The position numbers and the translations under genes are program-made. Shown in pieces: positions 35,571 through 47,521 of a stretch of 64,000 nt of DNA. The notes beneath the pieces are model-generated. The model worked only from the letters and a program-made list of their open reading frames with translations. It searched no databases and was not told where the DNA came from. Every line of letters begins with the position of its first letter. The stretch's first letter is position 1. This DNA comes from Primulina eburnea (Eukaryota > Streptophyta > Magnoliopsida > Lamiales > Gesneriaceae). The stretch covers positions 25,664,069-25,728,068 of the forward strand of contig NC_133104.1 of the NCBI RefSeq assembly GCF_022965805.1, given 5' to 3'.

Positions 35571-36600
35571 ATGCCTCCTCGAAGAATCCTAGAACAGGGC
35601 AGTACCTCAGCTAATCCGATGGATGTTACAACAACACCGATAGAAACGTTACTAAAGAGATTTCAGTCTTTCAAATCTCCAACCTTGAAAGGAACAGAAA
35701 CTTTTGTTGACTGTGAGTGTTGGTTAGATGATATTGAAATCCTGTTTGATTTCTTGGATTATACAGATGAGCGCCGAGTTAGACTGATTGGGCACCAGTT
35801 GCATGACATTGCAAAGATTTGGTGGATTACAACAAAGAGAGCTTTGGAGCATCGAGGTACGAATATCACTGGAATGTCTTTAAAATTGAATTTTATCAAA
35901 GATTCTTCCCAGTGTCGTACAGAAAGAACAAGGGTGCAGAGTTTGCAAATTTGAGACAGGGTCAGCTGAATATAGAAGAATATGTGGCCAAGTTCTCTAC
36001 ATTGCTGCGATTTGCTCCGCATGTGGCTGAAAATGATGAATTCGTTGCTGATCAGTTCATCAATGGATTGAATCTAGAGATTCTTACACTGGTGAACACA
36101 AGGCAACGGAATAACTTTGCTGATGCCTTGAACCGAACCAAAGGAGATGAAGCTGGCCTGATTAGGCAGAAAGGAGCTTACTATGTTCCTCCAGCACCGA
36201 AACCACATCAACCACCTCCCAAATTTGAGAGTGGCAGCAGCAATGGTGGAAAGAAAGATTATCTAAAAGCCCGATGGAAACAGTTCAAGAAGTCGGGCAG
36301 CAGTTCTTCTAGCTCCAGTGGTTCCAGACAGAGTTATACCGGGGCTTATTGCAGAACTTGCGGAGGAAGACATCCGACCGAGCAATGGCAAGGAGTGATT
36401 GGTAGTTGCCGTATCTATAGACAGCAGGGAAATTTTGCTAGAGTATGTCCACAGAGAGGTTCCAAGGGAACAAAATCAGCTGGATCAGTGGCTAAGACTG
36501 ATAGAGGCCAGGAGGAAGCCAGAAATTTAGCCAGCCTCCTAGATAGCAGGACAGAGTATTTTCTTGGACAGAGGAACAGACTCAGGAAGCACGAGATGAT
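35571..36600 (+). pseudogene. Gag of element D
   Basis: It starts M-P-P-R-R-I at 35571 and reads the gag domain to about 35870, where one base is lost and the frame moves to the one open through 36649. That frame has F-F-P-V-S-Y-R, F-I-N-G-L-N, a serine-rich linker and two damaged zinc knuckles. The final Cys of the first has become Trp, and in the second one Cys is Tyr and the His is Asn. RNA binding would be lost. A further frame change lies between here and the protease. Confidence 0.85.
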
Positions 36601-37212
36601 GTTGTTGCAGGTAACTGTTCTTTATGTGGTTACCCTGCTTATGTATTGATAGATACAGGTGCTTCTCATACGTTTATTTCAGAGCGATTTGCTTTGATGC
36701 ATGATTTGTCTGTTGAGTCTTTATATGCTGTATTTATTTCTCTTCGCCATTGGGGACATGTTCGATATCTGTGAATTCGGTTAAACATTGTATGTTACAG
36801 TATGACGGGCATGAGATTGAGTTAGATTGTATTGTACTTGGGTTATCTGATTTTGATTGTATTATTGGTATTGATATGCTGACCAAGTACAGAGCTACCG
36901 TTGACTGTTTCCATAAGATTGTGAGATTCAGACCTGAGATGGCTGAAGAATGAAAGTTTTATGGTAAGGGTTCTAGATCGAGAATTCCTTTGATATCTGT
37001 TATGTCTATGACGCGATTATTGCAGAAAGGAGCAGAAGGGTTCCTTGTATATTCAGTTGACTTACTGAAATCGAATCCATCATTGGCTGATTTGCCAGTG
37101 GTGTGTGAGTTTGCTGGCGTCTTCCCATATGATATTCCTGGATTTCCTCCGGTCAGAGAGATAGACTTCAGCATCGAATCGGTACCAGGTACAGTTCCGA
37201 TTTCTAGAGCTC
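36601..37212 (+). pseudogene. Protease and start of reverse transcriptase of D
   Basis: The protease has an intact D-T-G-A-S-H-T-F site (about 36651-36674) and the I-G-I-D-M-L-T-K-Y block near 36870. A frameshift lies near 36750, and a TGA at 36951-36953 stands where relatives have Trp. The reading then continues with R-I-P-L-I-S-V and the E-I-D-F-S-I-E-S-V-P-G-T-V-P-I-S linker, which is cut in the middle of a codon run by element H at 37213. Confidence 0.85.
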
Positions 37213-38765
37213 TGATAAGTGCAATTTATTGCACTTTTATTACTTGTTTTAAACTTAGAATTTTATGATTTTTGAGCAGGTTTTATGTGAATTTTTGTTG
37301 TTAATATTGTTGTAGTTTGGAGGCGTAGAATGAGAGTTTGGAATATTAAAGTGTTGAATTGGAAAGTGCAAAATATAAAAAAAATACAAAAGCAATATCG
37401 CACTCGTGTTCATCTTTACACCGCACCTGCACGCGCACGCCAGAACCAACACCGCACCCGTGGTGTCCTCTTGACCGCACCCGCGCTCCTTCCAAGACAG
37501 AATTAGGAAAATCTGTATTTTTGTGTGCTACGCATGGAAGTTCATGATTTTGTTGTGCTGCGAACTGAGGTTTGTCTGGGACTATAGAAAGACACCATTT
37601 ACTTATCATCGAGGGTATTGGGAGCCAAGGAAGGAGTAGAGGCTGCTGCTAGAGGATTGAAAATCCAAGTTCATCAAGTTCTTGGGAAACCTTTTGCACA
37701 ACTCCGGGGACGGAATCAATACTTCAAATTCTTGTTCTAAGTTCTTCTTTCTTTTATTTTTCAGTTGATATGTCTTGTTTTAAAACCATATTTTGTTGTT
37801 TTGCTTGTGTTATTATAAAATAAATTTTATTTCAAGAAGAAAGATGGAACAAAACTAGAAACCATGTGTTAGAAGCTATGAACTAAGCTATTTAAGTTCT
37901 TCATATTGTTCATTTGTATTGTTCTACTCTTAATGCTTTCGATTTATTGGCCATAATTTGAATGATTTTTATGTTTATAATTAATCACTCGGAAGAGGAA
38001 ATTATAAACAAGAAATGAGAAAAATACATCAATGGTATTTATAGAGTTCGGGAGGGCCTATAATGCTATCGAAGCCCATATAGAATGTAGTGCTTGATGT
38101 GTTATTATTTGTAGATTGTTGATGGGAACGTTGCAATCCATTTTTTGATAATTATAGAATACTTAACACTCGGGAGAGGGATAGATAATTATAAGATTCT
38201 TGGCTAATGAATAAGAAGGATTTTTATAATATAGCTACAAGAAATTACACATGGTGGACAGTTGCGTGAAATAGGACCTCTAGATCTTTTATTTCATTGT
38301 TAATTGCTATAAATTGGTATTAGATTTAAATCCATTTTCAATTTAGTTATTCTTGCAAACAAATCTTTTAATTGATTATTCTAAATAAAGTCAAGACTAT
38401 TTTAATCACAAGTACTAATATACTTTTATATACACATTCCTCGTGGGATCAACACTTGCACTCAAAAATACATTTTACTATAACTTGACGTCGTGCGCTT
38501 GCGAGCAATCAAGAAAACATGCAACAAGTTTTTGGCACCGTTTCCGGGGATTTTTATTTTAAATTTATATTTGTATTGTTACCAAAATTAGTCTAGATTT
38601 TAATTTAGAGCTGCTTTTATTGTATTAAATTAAACATTGATTTGTTTCTTATCTTTTTTGACAGTGCATGTGAAGATCGCAAAATCTTGACTTGCTTATC
38701 TTTGATCCCGAAATTGAAAGAACCACAAAAAGATTAAGAAAGGCAAGAAGAGAAGCGATTCAAAC
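37213..38765 (+). mobile_element. Athila/Tat-like element H, 5' end
   Basis: The LTR runs from TGATAAGTGCAATTTATTGC (37213) to ACATGCAACA (38526), 1314 bases. A tRNA-Asp-like primer site TGGCACCGTTTCCGGGGA follows at 38533-38550, with two changes from that of G. After a leader with TTTTTTGACAG just before ATG (38656-38669), a broken gag start can be read from 38702 (F-D-P-E-I-E-R-T-T-K-R-L-R-K), like the start of gag in G. Element E interrupts it at 38766. The LTR contains ACCGCACCCGCG-type motifs at 37420-37492. Confidence 0.82.
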
Positions 38766-40369
38766 TGTGACACCTCGACCCGTTTACTGTAAAATACAGC
38801 GGAATTTAAAATTTTCTTTCAAATGGAAGGAGTTTCAAAATACATTACCATAAAATGTTTAAAGGTAAATACATGATCATTCAAATGATATAACAAAAAT
38901 ACAAAATATCATTCCTATGATCATGTCCAAAATGCTATCAAAATCATCTTCCTTCCAACTTGGTATGCATATGACTCCGGCCACAATCAACGTCCTGGTC
39001 CGTTGCTCTTATCTGCATCACATGAAATAACTGAAATGAGTATAAAACTCAGCAAGTGGAACTCTTACATAGCAATGATACATAGTATACTCTGTAAAAC
39101 ATGGCTTTGAAAAACATTAAATACCATCAACTTTGAAACATGAATATCATAGCATAACAATGAGATGATATTTCTCTTTACTATGGTGGATTGATATTAA
39201 TAGTAACTCTGTCTGTGGTGCTCGTATCCCATCGATATAAATCGACAACTCTGAGGGATATAAGCCTATGGTCATTGATCAACTAATTGCATGCAATCTC
39301 TGACTATGTATCTATCAATCCATAAAACATTTAAACTATTTCTTTGGGACATTTCATCAAACACTTTAATATTCTTTCTCTTTTGTATTCCCTTCTCATA
39401 GTTGAGACATCAATTGCCTCCACAATATACAACAAAGGTATCAATACATAATAGTGAATCAAATGAAGGGAATAACATAATAAAACCTTTGAAACACAAT
39501 ACATATATAATCATGTGAGCACAAGGGATGAAATTCCACTTACAAACCACTAGAACACCTTCACTAATCACTTGGTTGAAATCCTACAACAATAATCCAT
39601 AAATAAAACCATCAACATCTTAATAACCAAACACCCAAGCCAATTAATCCATAAAACCAACATAAACAACAAACCCATATCATCTCTCCTCCAAAACCAA
39701 GAAATAACTATACCAAAAGCTTACCTTAGCTTCTTAGAGCAACCAAGAACCTCGATCTCAACTCGAAAATCCAACTAGAAGCTTGAATCAAAGATAGGAA
39801 GCGAAAGAAAATGAAGAAACCCTAATCTCTAGAGAGAAAAGTCGAAAAGAAAGGGAAGAAATGAGTAAAGTGAAGCCAACCACTCCAATAAAGCACTTAA
39901 AATCTCGACCATGCCTCAATAATGCACGACCGCGGGTGCGCTCCACCATGCACCGCGGGTGCGCCATGCTCACGGCAACCACACAAAAATCCTGAACTCG
40001 ACGACCGCAGGTGCGGTCCTAACACCACCGCGGGTGCGGTGCCATCACCGCGGGTGCGGTACTAATACACCGCAGGTGCGGTGAAGCTACGGGAAAAACA
40101 CCAATTTCCAAGAATTACGACCGCGGGTGCGGTCCTGCACTGAGCGCGGGTGCGGTCTGGTCACGGCCAAGACAAAATCTAAAGCAACTAAAATCGATCC
40201 GAAACACTGATACAAAACAACCAACACCAACTAACAACATCAACCATGCCACAAAACAATAATACCAACTATACTATAACCCATAAACACAACTCTAAAC
40301 ATCTAAATCACATAACCAAATAAACATACAAAACTTAAACCGTACCGTACACCAGCCTCGGCTATTACA
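38766..40369 (-). repeat. 3' LTR of element E
   Basis: It begins TGTAATAGCCGAGGCTGG at 40369 on the minus strand and ends ...GGTCGAGGTGTCACA at 38766, 1604 bases. These ends differ from those of A, B, C, D and F. No coding region is visible. Confidence 0.85.
39928..40162. repeat. GACCGCGGGTGCGGTC motif cluster in LTR of E
   Basis: Eight copies of ACCGCGGGTGCGGT or one-base variants occur in 235 bases. Each is a small hairpin with arms ACCGC and GCGGT around GGGT. The words match the cluster of element A, whose LTR is otherwise different. Confidence 0.88.
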
Positions 40370-40409
40370 ATCTCCCCTCCTTAGAGGAATTTCGTCCTCG
40401 AAATTGACG
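40370..40409 (-). promoter_or_regulatory. Polypurine tract of E
   Basis: On the minus strand AATTTCGAGGACGAAATT, an inverted repeat, is followed by CCTCTAAGGAGGGGAGATT directly before the LTR. It has the same layout as in B, C and F. Confidence 0.75.
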
Positions 40410-41639
40410 TCACTGCACGAACAACTCACGATACTTCTCTCTCTTCTCATCCTCTGGTTCCCACGTGGCCTCTTCGATCAAATGGTTCCTCCAAAGAACT
40501 TTAACGATGCCGATCTCTTTGTTCCTCAAAACTTTAACTCTGCGGTCCAGAATCTGAACCGGAATCTCTTGGTACGTCAAATTCGACGTCAAGTCCAATG
40601 GCTCTTGGCGAAGAACATGGGAAGGATTCGCAATATACTTCCTGAGCATCGATACGTGAAAAACATTATGGACTCTGTCAAGATCTGGCGGTAGGGCTAA
40701 CCTGTAGGCTCGATCACCAACTCTGTCCAAGATCTCAAAGGGGCCAATAAATCTCGGACTCAACTTGCCCTTCTTGCCAAACCGCATCACACCCTTGAGA
40801 GGTGCTATCTTCAGAAATACGTGATCGCCAACCTCAAACTGCAAAGGTCTACGACGTACATCCGCATAGCTCTTCTGTCTCGACTGCGCTGTCTTCATCC
40901 TCTCTCTAATAACAGCAACAACATCAGCAGTCTGTTAGACCAACTCTGGACCCAACATCTTCCTCTCACCAATCTCATCCCAATACAAGGGAGATCTACA
41001 CTTCCTGCCATAAAGTGCTTCGTACGGTGCCATCCCAATCGTCGCCTGGTAACTGTTATTGTACGTGAACTCAACAAGAGGCAATTTAGAATCCCAGCTA
41101 CCAGCATAATCAATAGTGCAAGCTCTGAGCATATCCTCTAGAATCTGAATAACTCTCTCTGATTGACCGTCGCTCTGAGGGTGATATGTTGTACTGAAAG
41201 CTAACCGTGAACCCATAGCTCTGTGCAAACTCTTCCAAAACTCTGAGGTAAATCTAGGGTCACGATCAGACACAATCGACACAGGGACACCGTGAAGTCT
41301 AACAATCTCTGCTATATAATCCTCGGCGTACTGGTTCATGGAATACGTCGTCTTGACTGGGAGAAAATGCGCTGACTTGGTCAATCGATCAACAATAACC
41401 CAAATAGAGTTAAAACCTTTCTGCGTTCTGGGAAGACCAGTCACGAAATCCATCGTAATATGCTCCCACTTCCACTGAGGAATCGGCAAAGATAACAATG
41501 TCCCAGCAGGTCTCTGGTGTTCAATCTTCACCTGCTGACAAGTTAGGCACTGAGAAATAAACATGGAAATATCTTTCTTCATACCTGGCCACCAATAAAG
41601 CCAACGAAGATCCTGATACATCTTAGTGCTGCCTGGATG
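40410..41639 (-). pseudogene. Integrase core and chromodomain of E
   Basis: From 41639 the frame reads the zinc-binding half (C-L-T-C-Q), the catalytic core with [13 protein letters not shown] and S-E-R-V, and the Y-W-D-E-I-G block. A TAA at 40935-40937 replaces a Gln codon. The frame then continues from 40934 through D-H-V-F-L-K-I-A-P, the G-P-F-E-I-L block and a chromodomain (V-K-V-L-W-R-N-H... E-A-T-W-E-P-E) to its stop at 40410. One stop apart, the half is intact. The other half lies beyond element F at 61625. Confidence 0.9.
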
Positions 41640-42729
41640 TGTAATGCCCGAGATTTTAATTAGATTAATATGAGATTATGGATTATGACTTAATGTGGTT
41701 ATAGCCGGGCCAGTCCGAGATTTTATTGGACCAAGAAATAGGAAGAGCCAATATGTGGGCCGAAAGTGTCTCGCCCGGGCGGAAGTTTTTGTCGCTCGAG
41801 CGAGACGGAATTATGCAAGAGGGCCGAAAGTGTCTCGCCCGGGCGGAAGTTTTTGTCCGCCCGAGCAAGACTGAATCGCGCAGAAGGGCCGAGAGTTGCT
41901 CGCCCGGGCGGAAATTTATGTCCGCCCGAGCGAGAGATGTGTTTTGAAAAGGAAGAGGCCACGTTTTGAAATCATGCAACGTATAGATATATATATATAT
42001 ATACAAACGAAATTCCTTCAGAAAGAAAATGGAAATCGAAGGCTTCGGGGGAAAATAGCTTTTGATTTCAGAATTTGATTTACGATCATTCCGTCTGTTA
42101 GATTTTAAATCCGACTTCGGTACCGAGTTCCTATCAACGTAGGCTACAACTGGACGTAAGTTTTACTACGTTTTAACATGTTTTGAAATTATGATGTTGT
42201 TAGAATTGAATACACGTCATATATGTTGTTCTTGACATGTTAGACAGCGTAGAATCGAAGTCAGATTAAGATACGGACTGAATATGGAGTTGGTATGATT
42301 TTCAGAAGAAATTGACTAGAATTGATATCAGATTTGTGCGGTGGTTGATTGTAAATGATTGGAATTGATATAGACTGATATAGTATTATCAGTATCGCAA
42401 GATTGTGCTGTTGTATCGCCAGAATTTGATAAAACAGAAATGTTGTGATTTGATTTGAATATTGATACAGAATATTGATATTGTCATTGCCAGATTGAAC
42501 AGTGACAGACGTTGAATCAAGACTTTGATTGTATCAGAACGACAGCAAGAAAGGTATAAATTAATGTTGAGTTGGGATTGCACAACTCAAGTGAGGTTTG
42601 ACTTGAGTTTCCCTAAATCACATACTTTATTTTATTGCATTGATATTTGCAGATTATCAGATTGATATGTTAATGTATTGACTTAGAACAGAGTCAGAGT
42701 CCGAGTCTAGGGCAGACAGCCTAGCTAGG
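41640..42729 (+). repeat. 5' LTR of F, first part
   Basis: It starts TGTAATGCCCGAGATTTT. Three hairpin pairs of the form TCGCCCGGGCGGA and TCCGCCCGAGCGA occur at 41768-41940, followed by a short TA tract (41988-42003). It is interrupted at 42729 by G; CTAGG (42725-42729) is the target duplication. Confidence 0.92.
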
Positions 42730-44219
42730 TGATCGAGCAAAACTTGCACAGCGAATAGTTCCAAAATTTGTTTTATAAATGAAAGCTCGATTTAAAATAT
42801 CGCAAGTGCACGATAGTCAAGTTATAATAAACGTAAGTGAATACGAGTATCGATCCACAAGGACTGCGTTACACTATTCTTATTTTCACTTCAATTTCTT
42901 TAGCAACGATAGATTGAGTTGGTGATTAAACTAAAGTGAATTTAATAACTAAAATGATTAAAATGCAAGAACAAATAATCAAGAAATCAATGATTAAATT
43001 GGATGTAAATCAAATGAGAAGCGAATTTGTTGGGAATTATCAGTTCACCTACCGCTCGTGTTCAAATAATTATACTCGACTTTTACTCGTGCATTCGACG
43101 GAATTCCCTAGACTAATTAATATACTCTGTCGAGCTATATTAATACTAATCATAAACATGCAGTAATCAAGTATCCTCAATTATTTAACAGTTCACGATT
43201 GCATTACGTTCTATGGAATCCGCTAGCTTTCATCCGGGTGAATTATCACTATCGACACGTACCCAATTCCGTATATCTACTAAAATTGTAAATCCGTGGT
43301 CTATGCTATTCGATCCTATTGTCAATTATTCTATCGAAATCATTAACAACATGAAATAATCAAAGGAAGTTAGCTAGACTTCAATTGAAATGAGAAAGCA
43401 CAAAAGCATAAACAAATCACTCATAAAAACGTCGATAAATAATGTTAAACAACGAGTACGGGGTAGGATCCCCTCAAATCCCAACAAATATAGAGTTTAG
43501 CCAACAAAATTCATAATAAAAATCAACAATCTATGCAAGAAATAAAAACTGAATAATTAAAATACTAAGGTTGACGATGGATGACGGCTGCGACGCTTGG
43601 AATTCTCGAGTTCTTCGAAAGTCTCTCTTGCTCCTAGCCTTCCTCCCAAGAAAAGTGATAGAAAATATCAGAATAGTCTCCAAATCGGCGCCTCTCTCGT
43701 GTATTAGGTTATGGTCTAAGATAGAGTCCACAAAACTTGGAAACAAATCTTCCCGGATTGCGTCGGTCGCTAGGGCGGTAAAGATTGTCCGCTGGGGCGA
43801 GTGATTCTCGAATTAAAATTCCTGGCCGTGTCTTTGGTCTCGCTGGGGCGGTCACTTTTGACCGCCCTAGCGAGAGCTTCACGCAAAATATTCTCGTTCA
43901 CATCGATGGATTCACTGGGGCGGTCATTTTTGACCGCCCTAGCGAAGGACTCGCGCAGAAACTCCTCGGCTGGGCCAATATGCTCGCTGAGGCGGTCACT
44001 TTTGACCGCCCTAGCGAGACCTCTTCGATGCTATGCAAATAAAATCCCACTTTTTGGTCCACTTCCTACAAAACCACCACAAAATACACGAGATCAGCCA
44101 AATGCTAAATAATGCTAAATGAATGCTAAATGAATGCTAAATTAAACTAAACAAACTAATATGATGCATGAATGCGACTCAAAACCAACACTAAAAACAC
44201 GTAAAAACGAGTCCTATCA
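42730..44219 (-). repeat. 3' LTR of element G
   Basis: On the minus strand it runs from TGATAGGACTCGTTTTTACG (44219) to GCAAGTTTTGCTCGATCA (42730). It carries four hairpin motif pairs at 43776-44023, of the form TCGCTGGGGCGGTCA and TGACCGCCCTAGCGA. The 5' LTR is almost identical. Confidence 0.93.
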
Positions 44220-45516
44220 ACCCCCTCATACTAACCTTTTGCTCGCCCTCGAGTAAAATAGGTTAAAGCACGAGATACTAACCAAACTCAAACAAGAAAA
44301 ACCAACACAAGTAAATGTCAATGGTGAGTCGACAACGGTTATGTTCATGCCTCAGTTTACTTTCCCACTACCAATCATAGTCAAGTCAAATCGCAAACGA
44401 ATACTCATTTCTCATCTACACATAAATATCAACACTAGTTTGAACGTGTGTGTGTGTCGTGATGGGTCTAGTCATTCGTACGTCAAATAGATCAATTATC
44501 AAATCATGCGAGTCACTTAATTAGCACTTCAATACAAGTCTCACTAGCATGAATTCCCGTATCCATTTATCACTAGCCATAAAGTGAACTTTATTCAACT
44601 TTTAAGAGCAGATAGGGGTGTCGAAAGGAAGGGAAATAAGCTCAAGTGGCTAAAAAGTTGGGAGTACACCAATCATTTTCATTGTGCAATCGTCAAGACT
44701 TTTGCGTCTGACTTTCCTCGTCTCCTTACATCTCCAACTTTTAGCCTAGGAATAGAATTTCATTCCTTTTATTTAGGCTCCCCCTCACCTTACATCTCCT
44801 TATTTTCTTTTCTCCCTTTTTTTTTTTTTTTGAATGCACAATTTTCACACATGTACTCCCTAGGATAAGAATGATATCACTTTGGATTATAGCCGGTTGG
44901 GAGTTTGATCTTTTAATTAGTGCATTGGAGAGGAGGTACAAGTAAAGTTCAAGGCAAATTAACTTTTCTCAATCAAGGTCCCAACTAGCGACTTATTTTC
45001 ACGGGTTTACATGCCAAATCAACTCATAAATGGTGCCTTTCAAGTTAGCCAAACAAAATTTTCAAATTTCACCATTATTCCTACAAAATCCTAGTCCCCA
45101 CACATGTGTGCTCAAAAGGTTCAAATTTTGTACCGAAATTAATGCTTTAACAATCAAGAGTATCATTCACGACGTGACCCAATCAACACTTTTGTAAACT
45201 ATCAATTCAAATCATCATTGGCTCATAAACGATGTCTTCTCACCATAAACGACACCCAACAAAAGAAACCAACATAAACGACACCAAACAACATAAATGC
45301 AACGAAACTAAACCACTTAACTAAACAATCAAAACAATAACCAATTGACTAAACAACCAAAACAATCTACCCACCCCCTCATACTAGAGTTGTGCCATGC
45401 CCTCATAGCACAAAACGAAACAAAGGCTAAAAACATAAAAACGAATGAATGCAAATGCAATGACAAAACAAACAAAATAAAAATAAAAAGAAAGGGGAAA
45501 CAGTGAACTCCCCTGA
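44220..45516 (-). other. 3' untranslated region of G with two polypurine tracts
   Basis: The tract next to the LTR reads TTAGTATGAGGGGGT (44220-44234) and follows an inverted repeat TTTACTCGAGGGCGAGCAAA. A second one, CTAGTATGAGGGGGTGGGT, lies at 45371-45389, just after the third ORF. Between them are about 1.1 kb without a convincing gene, homologous in part to 28972-30013 of element I. Confidence 0.8.
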
Positions 45517-46665
45517 TCAGAACTCCTCATCCTCGTCATGCTCAGGTGGTGGGACTCCCTCGTCAGCTGGTGGCGGCATAGGGTAATGGTACTGGAACTG
45601 GAAGGGTGGCGGGTATGCGGGTGGTGGTGGCAGGCCGGATGTGTCGATGCCCAAATGCGTTGAGATCCCCTGTACCAAGTACTCGACGTTCTGAATATGA
45701 GCTTGATTGACGGCCTGATACTCAGTCTGGTAAGTGGCCCAAGCGCCCAATTCGTTGATGCGATCACGCATGGCACGGCGGCGTGGCTGCGGAGGAGGCA
45801 GTGCATGTCCTAAAGCCGGAGGTGGTTGAGCTGCGCCCCCATAATCGAAAAATACATCCTCGGGCAGCTCTGCCTGCCTCTTCTCCCTCTTGGATCGATA
45901 AAGAGCGTCATCAATAGCTCTCATCGGTGGTAGCCACTCATCATCATCGGCAAATATCACCCCCGCTCGGGCACATAACTCAGTCACGATCGTCGGAAAA
46001 TAAAACGCCAAATTGCTGCTGTGTATGCACATGTTGAGCTGTCCAAAGATGAGTCTGCCCACATCAATCGCCATCCCAGTCTGGATGGCATACAGAACAA
46101 CCGCCCGCTCACGCTGGACATCACTCGTATGCCCGACCGGCATCAATCTCTTAGATAGAAACGCATACCACATTGCCGCGTCCACTCTCAAAAACTTTTC
46201 AAGAAAAACCGTATACGTCCCCGGCTGTTTCCACGTGGTGCCCGGATAGCAGAGCGTGCGAATAATTAAATCATAGTCCGGGTTGAGCACCCACGCCTGA
46301 AACTCAGAGTCATCGACCGACGGTAAACCCAGCAAGTCATTGATAGTTCTCGAATCATACGGGACTAGACGCCCCCGCACAGATGCCTTAGGCTCACTCC
46401 GCTCCGGAGCATTTGCATAGAATTCACGCACAACTGGAATCACCGCGGCATTCGGTTGTGCTAAGAAATTACTCCACCCTCGTCCCTCTACTAAGACTTC
46501 CGGAAAATCACTAATAACAGATGTAGTAAACCCTCGCTCAGGGATTGGTTTTCTATGTAGTTTAGCATGCTCAAACCGCTCCCGAGCTTTCTCATTAACA
46601 AAATTAGACGGAGTCGAACGAGAACTAGAGGCACCGTGAGTTACCTTAGACCGTTTAGGTGCCAT
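45517..46665 (-). CDS. Third ORF of Athila G (plant transposon protein type)
   Basis: From M-A-P-K-R-S-K at 46665 the frame gives 382 residues. I chose this start because relatives begin this way; the frame is open for 56 more codons upstream to 46833. After a basic, serine-rich start comes a domain with F-V-N-E-K-A-R-E-R-F, P-I-P-E-R-G-F and V-V-R-E-F-Y-A-N-A, then R-G-R-L-V-P-Y-D-S-R-T-I-N and a helical part. This matches what I know as the putative plant transposon protein domain (Pfam PF20167, from memory). The C-terminus is proline-rich with an acidic tail H-D-E-D-E-E-F. I see no signal peptide or membrane segment, so an envelope role is not supported. Its function is unknown. The frame has no defects, which suggests recent selection. 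Confidence 0.8.
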   Translation of the reverse strand: MAPKRSKVTHGASSSRSTPSNFVNEKARERFEHAKLHRKPIPERGFTTSVISDFPEVLVEGRGWSNFLAQPNAAVIPVVREFYANAPERSEPKASVRGRLVPYDSRTINDLLGLPSVDDSEFQAWVLNPDYDLIIRTLCYPGTTWKQPGTYTVFLEKFLRVDAAMWYAFLSKRLMPVGHTSDVQRERAVVLYAIQTGMAIDVGRLIFGQLNMCIHSSNLAFYFPTIVTELCARAGVIFADDDEWLPPMRAIDDALYRSKREKRQAELPEDVFFDYGGAAQPPPALGHALPPPQPRRRAMRDRINELGAWATYQTEYQAVNQAHIQNVEYLVQGISTHLGIDTSGLPPPPAYPPPFQFQYHYPMPPPADEGVPPPEHDEDEEF

Positions 46666-46950
46666 GTCGAGATGGGAGTGCAAAGAGTTTGAAGTCGCCG
46701 GAAAATTTTCGAAGTTCGCCGGAAAAGCTCGCCGGAATCCTTGGAAGATGACCGGAGTAGAAGAAATTGTAGTGTAAACGCGTCCCGGTGGAGTGTAGCG
46801 TCCAAGATCAAGTCTTTTCCCTGAAAAGATCACAAAATAAGAAGAATTGAGCTTAAAAGAAGGAGGAAGCGCCGATAAATTTGAGAGAAAGGGGTAGGGT
46901 TCGAGTGGGGAAGAAAGAAAAGAGGCGCAGCTTTTTGTAAATATCGCGAC

Positions 46951-47355
46951 TCGCTAGGGCGGTCAAAAGTTTCCGCCCTCGCGAGCGATTTTCGGTGACA
47001 GACTGTTTTAAAAAAAATATGAGGGCGCGCTGGGGCGGTCAAAAGTGACCGCCCTAGCGAGAAATGTTCGCCAGGAAAACTAATTTTGAAAAAATTCACT
47101 CGCTGGGGCGGTCAAAAGTGACCGCCCTAGCGAGACATGTTCGCCAGGAAAACTAATTTTGAAAAAATTCACTCGCTGGGGCGGTCAAAAGTGACCGCCC
47201 TAGCGAGACATGTTCGCCAGGAAAACTAATTTTGAAAAAATTTACTCGCTGGGGCGGTCAAAAGTGACCGCCCGAGCGAGACTTTTTCGGTGGCTATGTT
47301 TTTGAAAAAAAATGACGTCTCGCTGGGGCGGTCGGTTATGACCGCCCTAGCGAGA
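46951..47355. repeat. Array of six LTR-type hairpins before the third ORF of G
   Basis: Units at 46951-46985, 47027-47062, 47099-47135, 47172-47208, 47245-47281 and 47319-47355 each read like CTCGCTGGGGCGGTCA, AAAG, TGACCGCCCTAGCGAG. That is a hairpin with arms of about 16 bases and one G-T mismatch. The third, fourth and fifth are in a 73-base tandem. The same hairpin is found in the LTRs of G. The array lies after the pol stop and about 290 bases before the third ORF. The rest of 46666-47521 has no gene. Confidence 0.9.
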
Positions 47356-47521
47356 TACTCTCGAAAAAGAAAATAAATAAATAAAGACGATGAATGCAAT
47401 GCCATGCAACTACCTAAATGCAATGATACGAATGCTAAAAAAAAAATCTAATTAAAATCAAAATAAGGAGTAGAGGTAGTTCTCAATTTATAGTCTAGAG
47501 CTCGACTTTTCACCCATGTCC

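Larger units (their letters stand above)
33820..37212 (+). mobile_element. Chromovirus D, 5' part
   Basis: It consists of a 5' LTR (33820-35293), primer site, gag, protease and the start of reverse transcriptase. It ends at 37212, where element H inserted. The remainder must lie to the right of the window, beyond H and E. Frameshifts and changed zinc-knuckle residues show it is inactive. Confidence 0.85.

Noticed and set aside
43571..44112. ORFs within the LTRs of G
   Set aside because: They overlap in several frames, span the hairpin repeats and recur at 53800-54341 only because the LTRs are identical. They do not resemble any protein.
45517..46665. Envelope protein
   Set aside because: The third ORF of Athila elements is sometimes called env-like, but no signal peptide, membrane segment or cleavage site is visible here.
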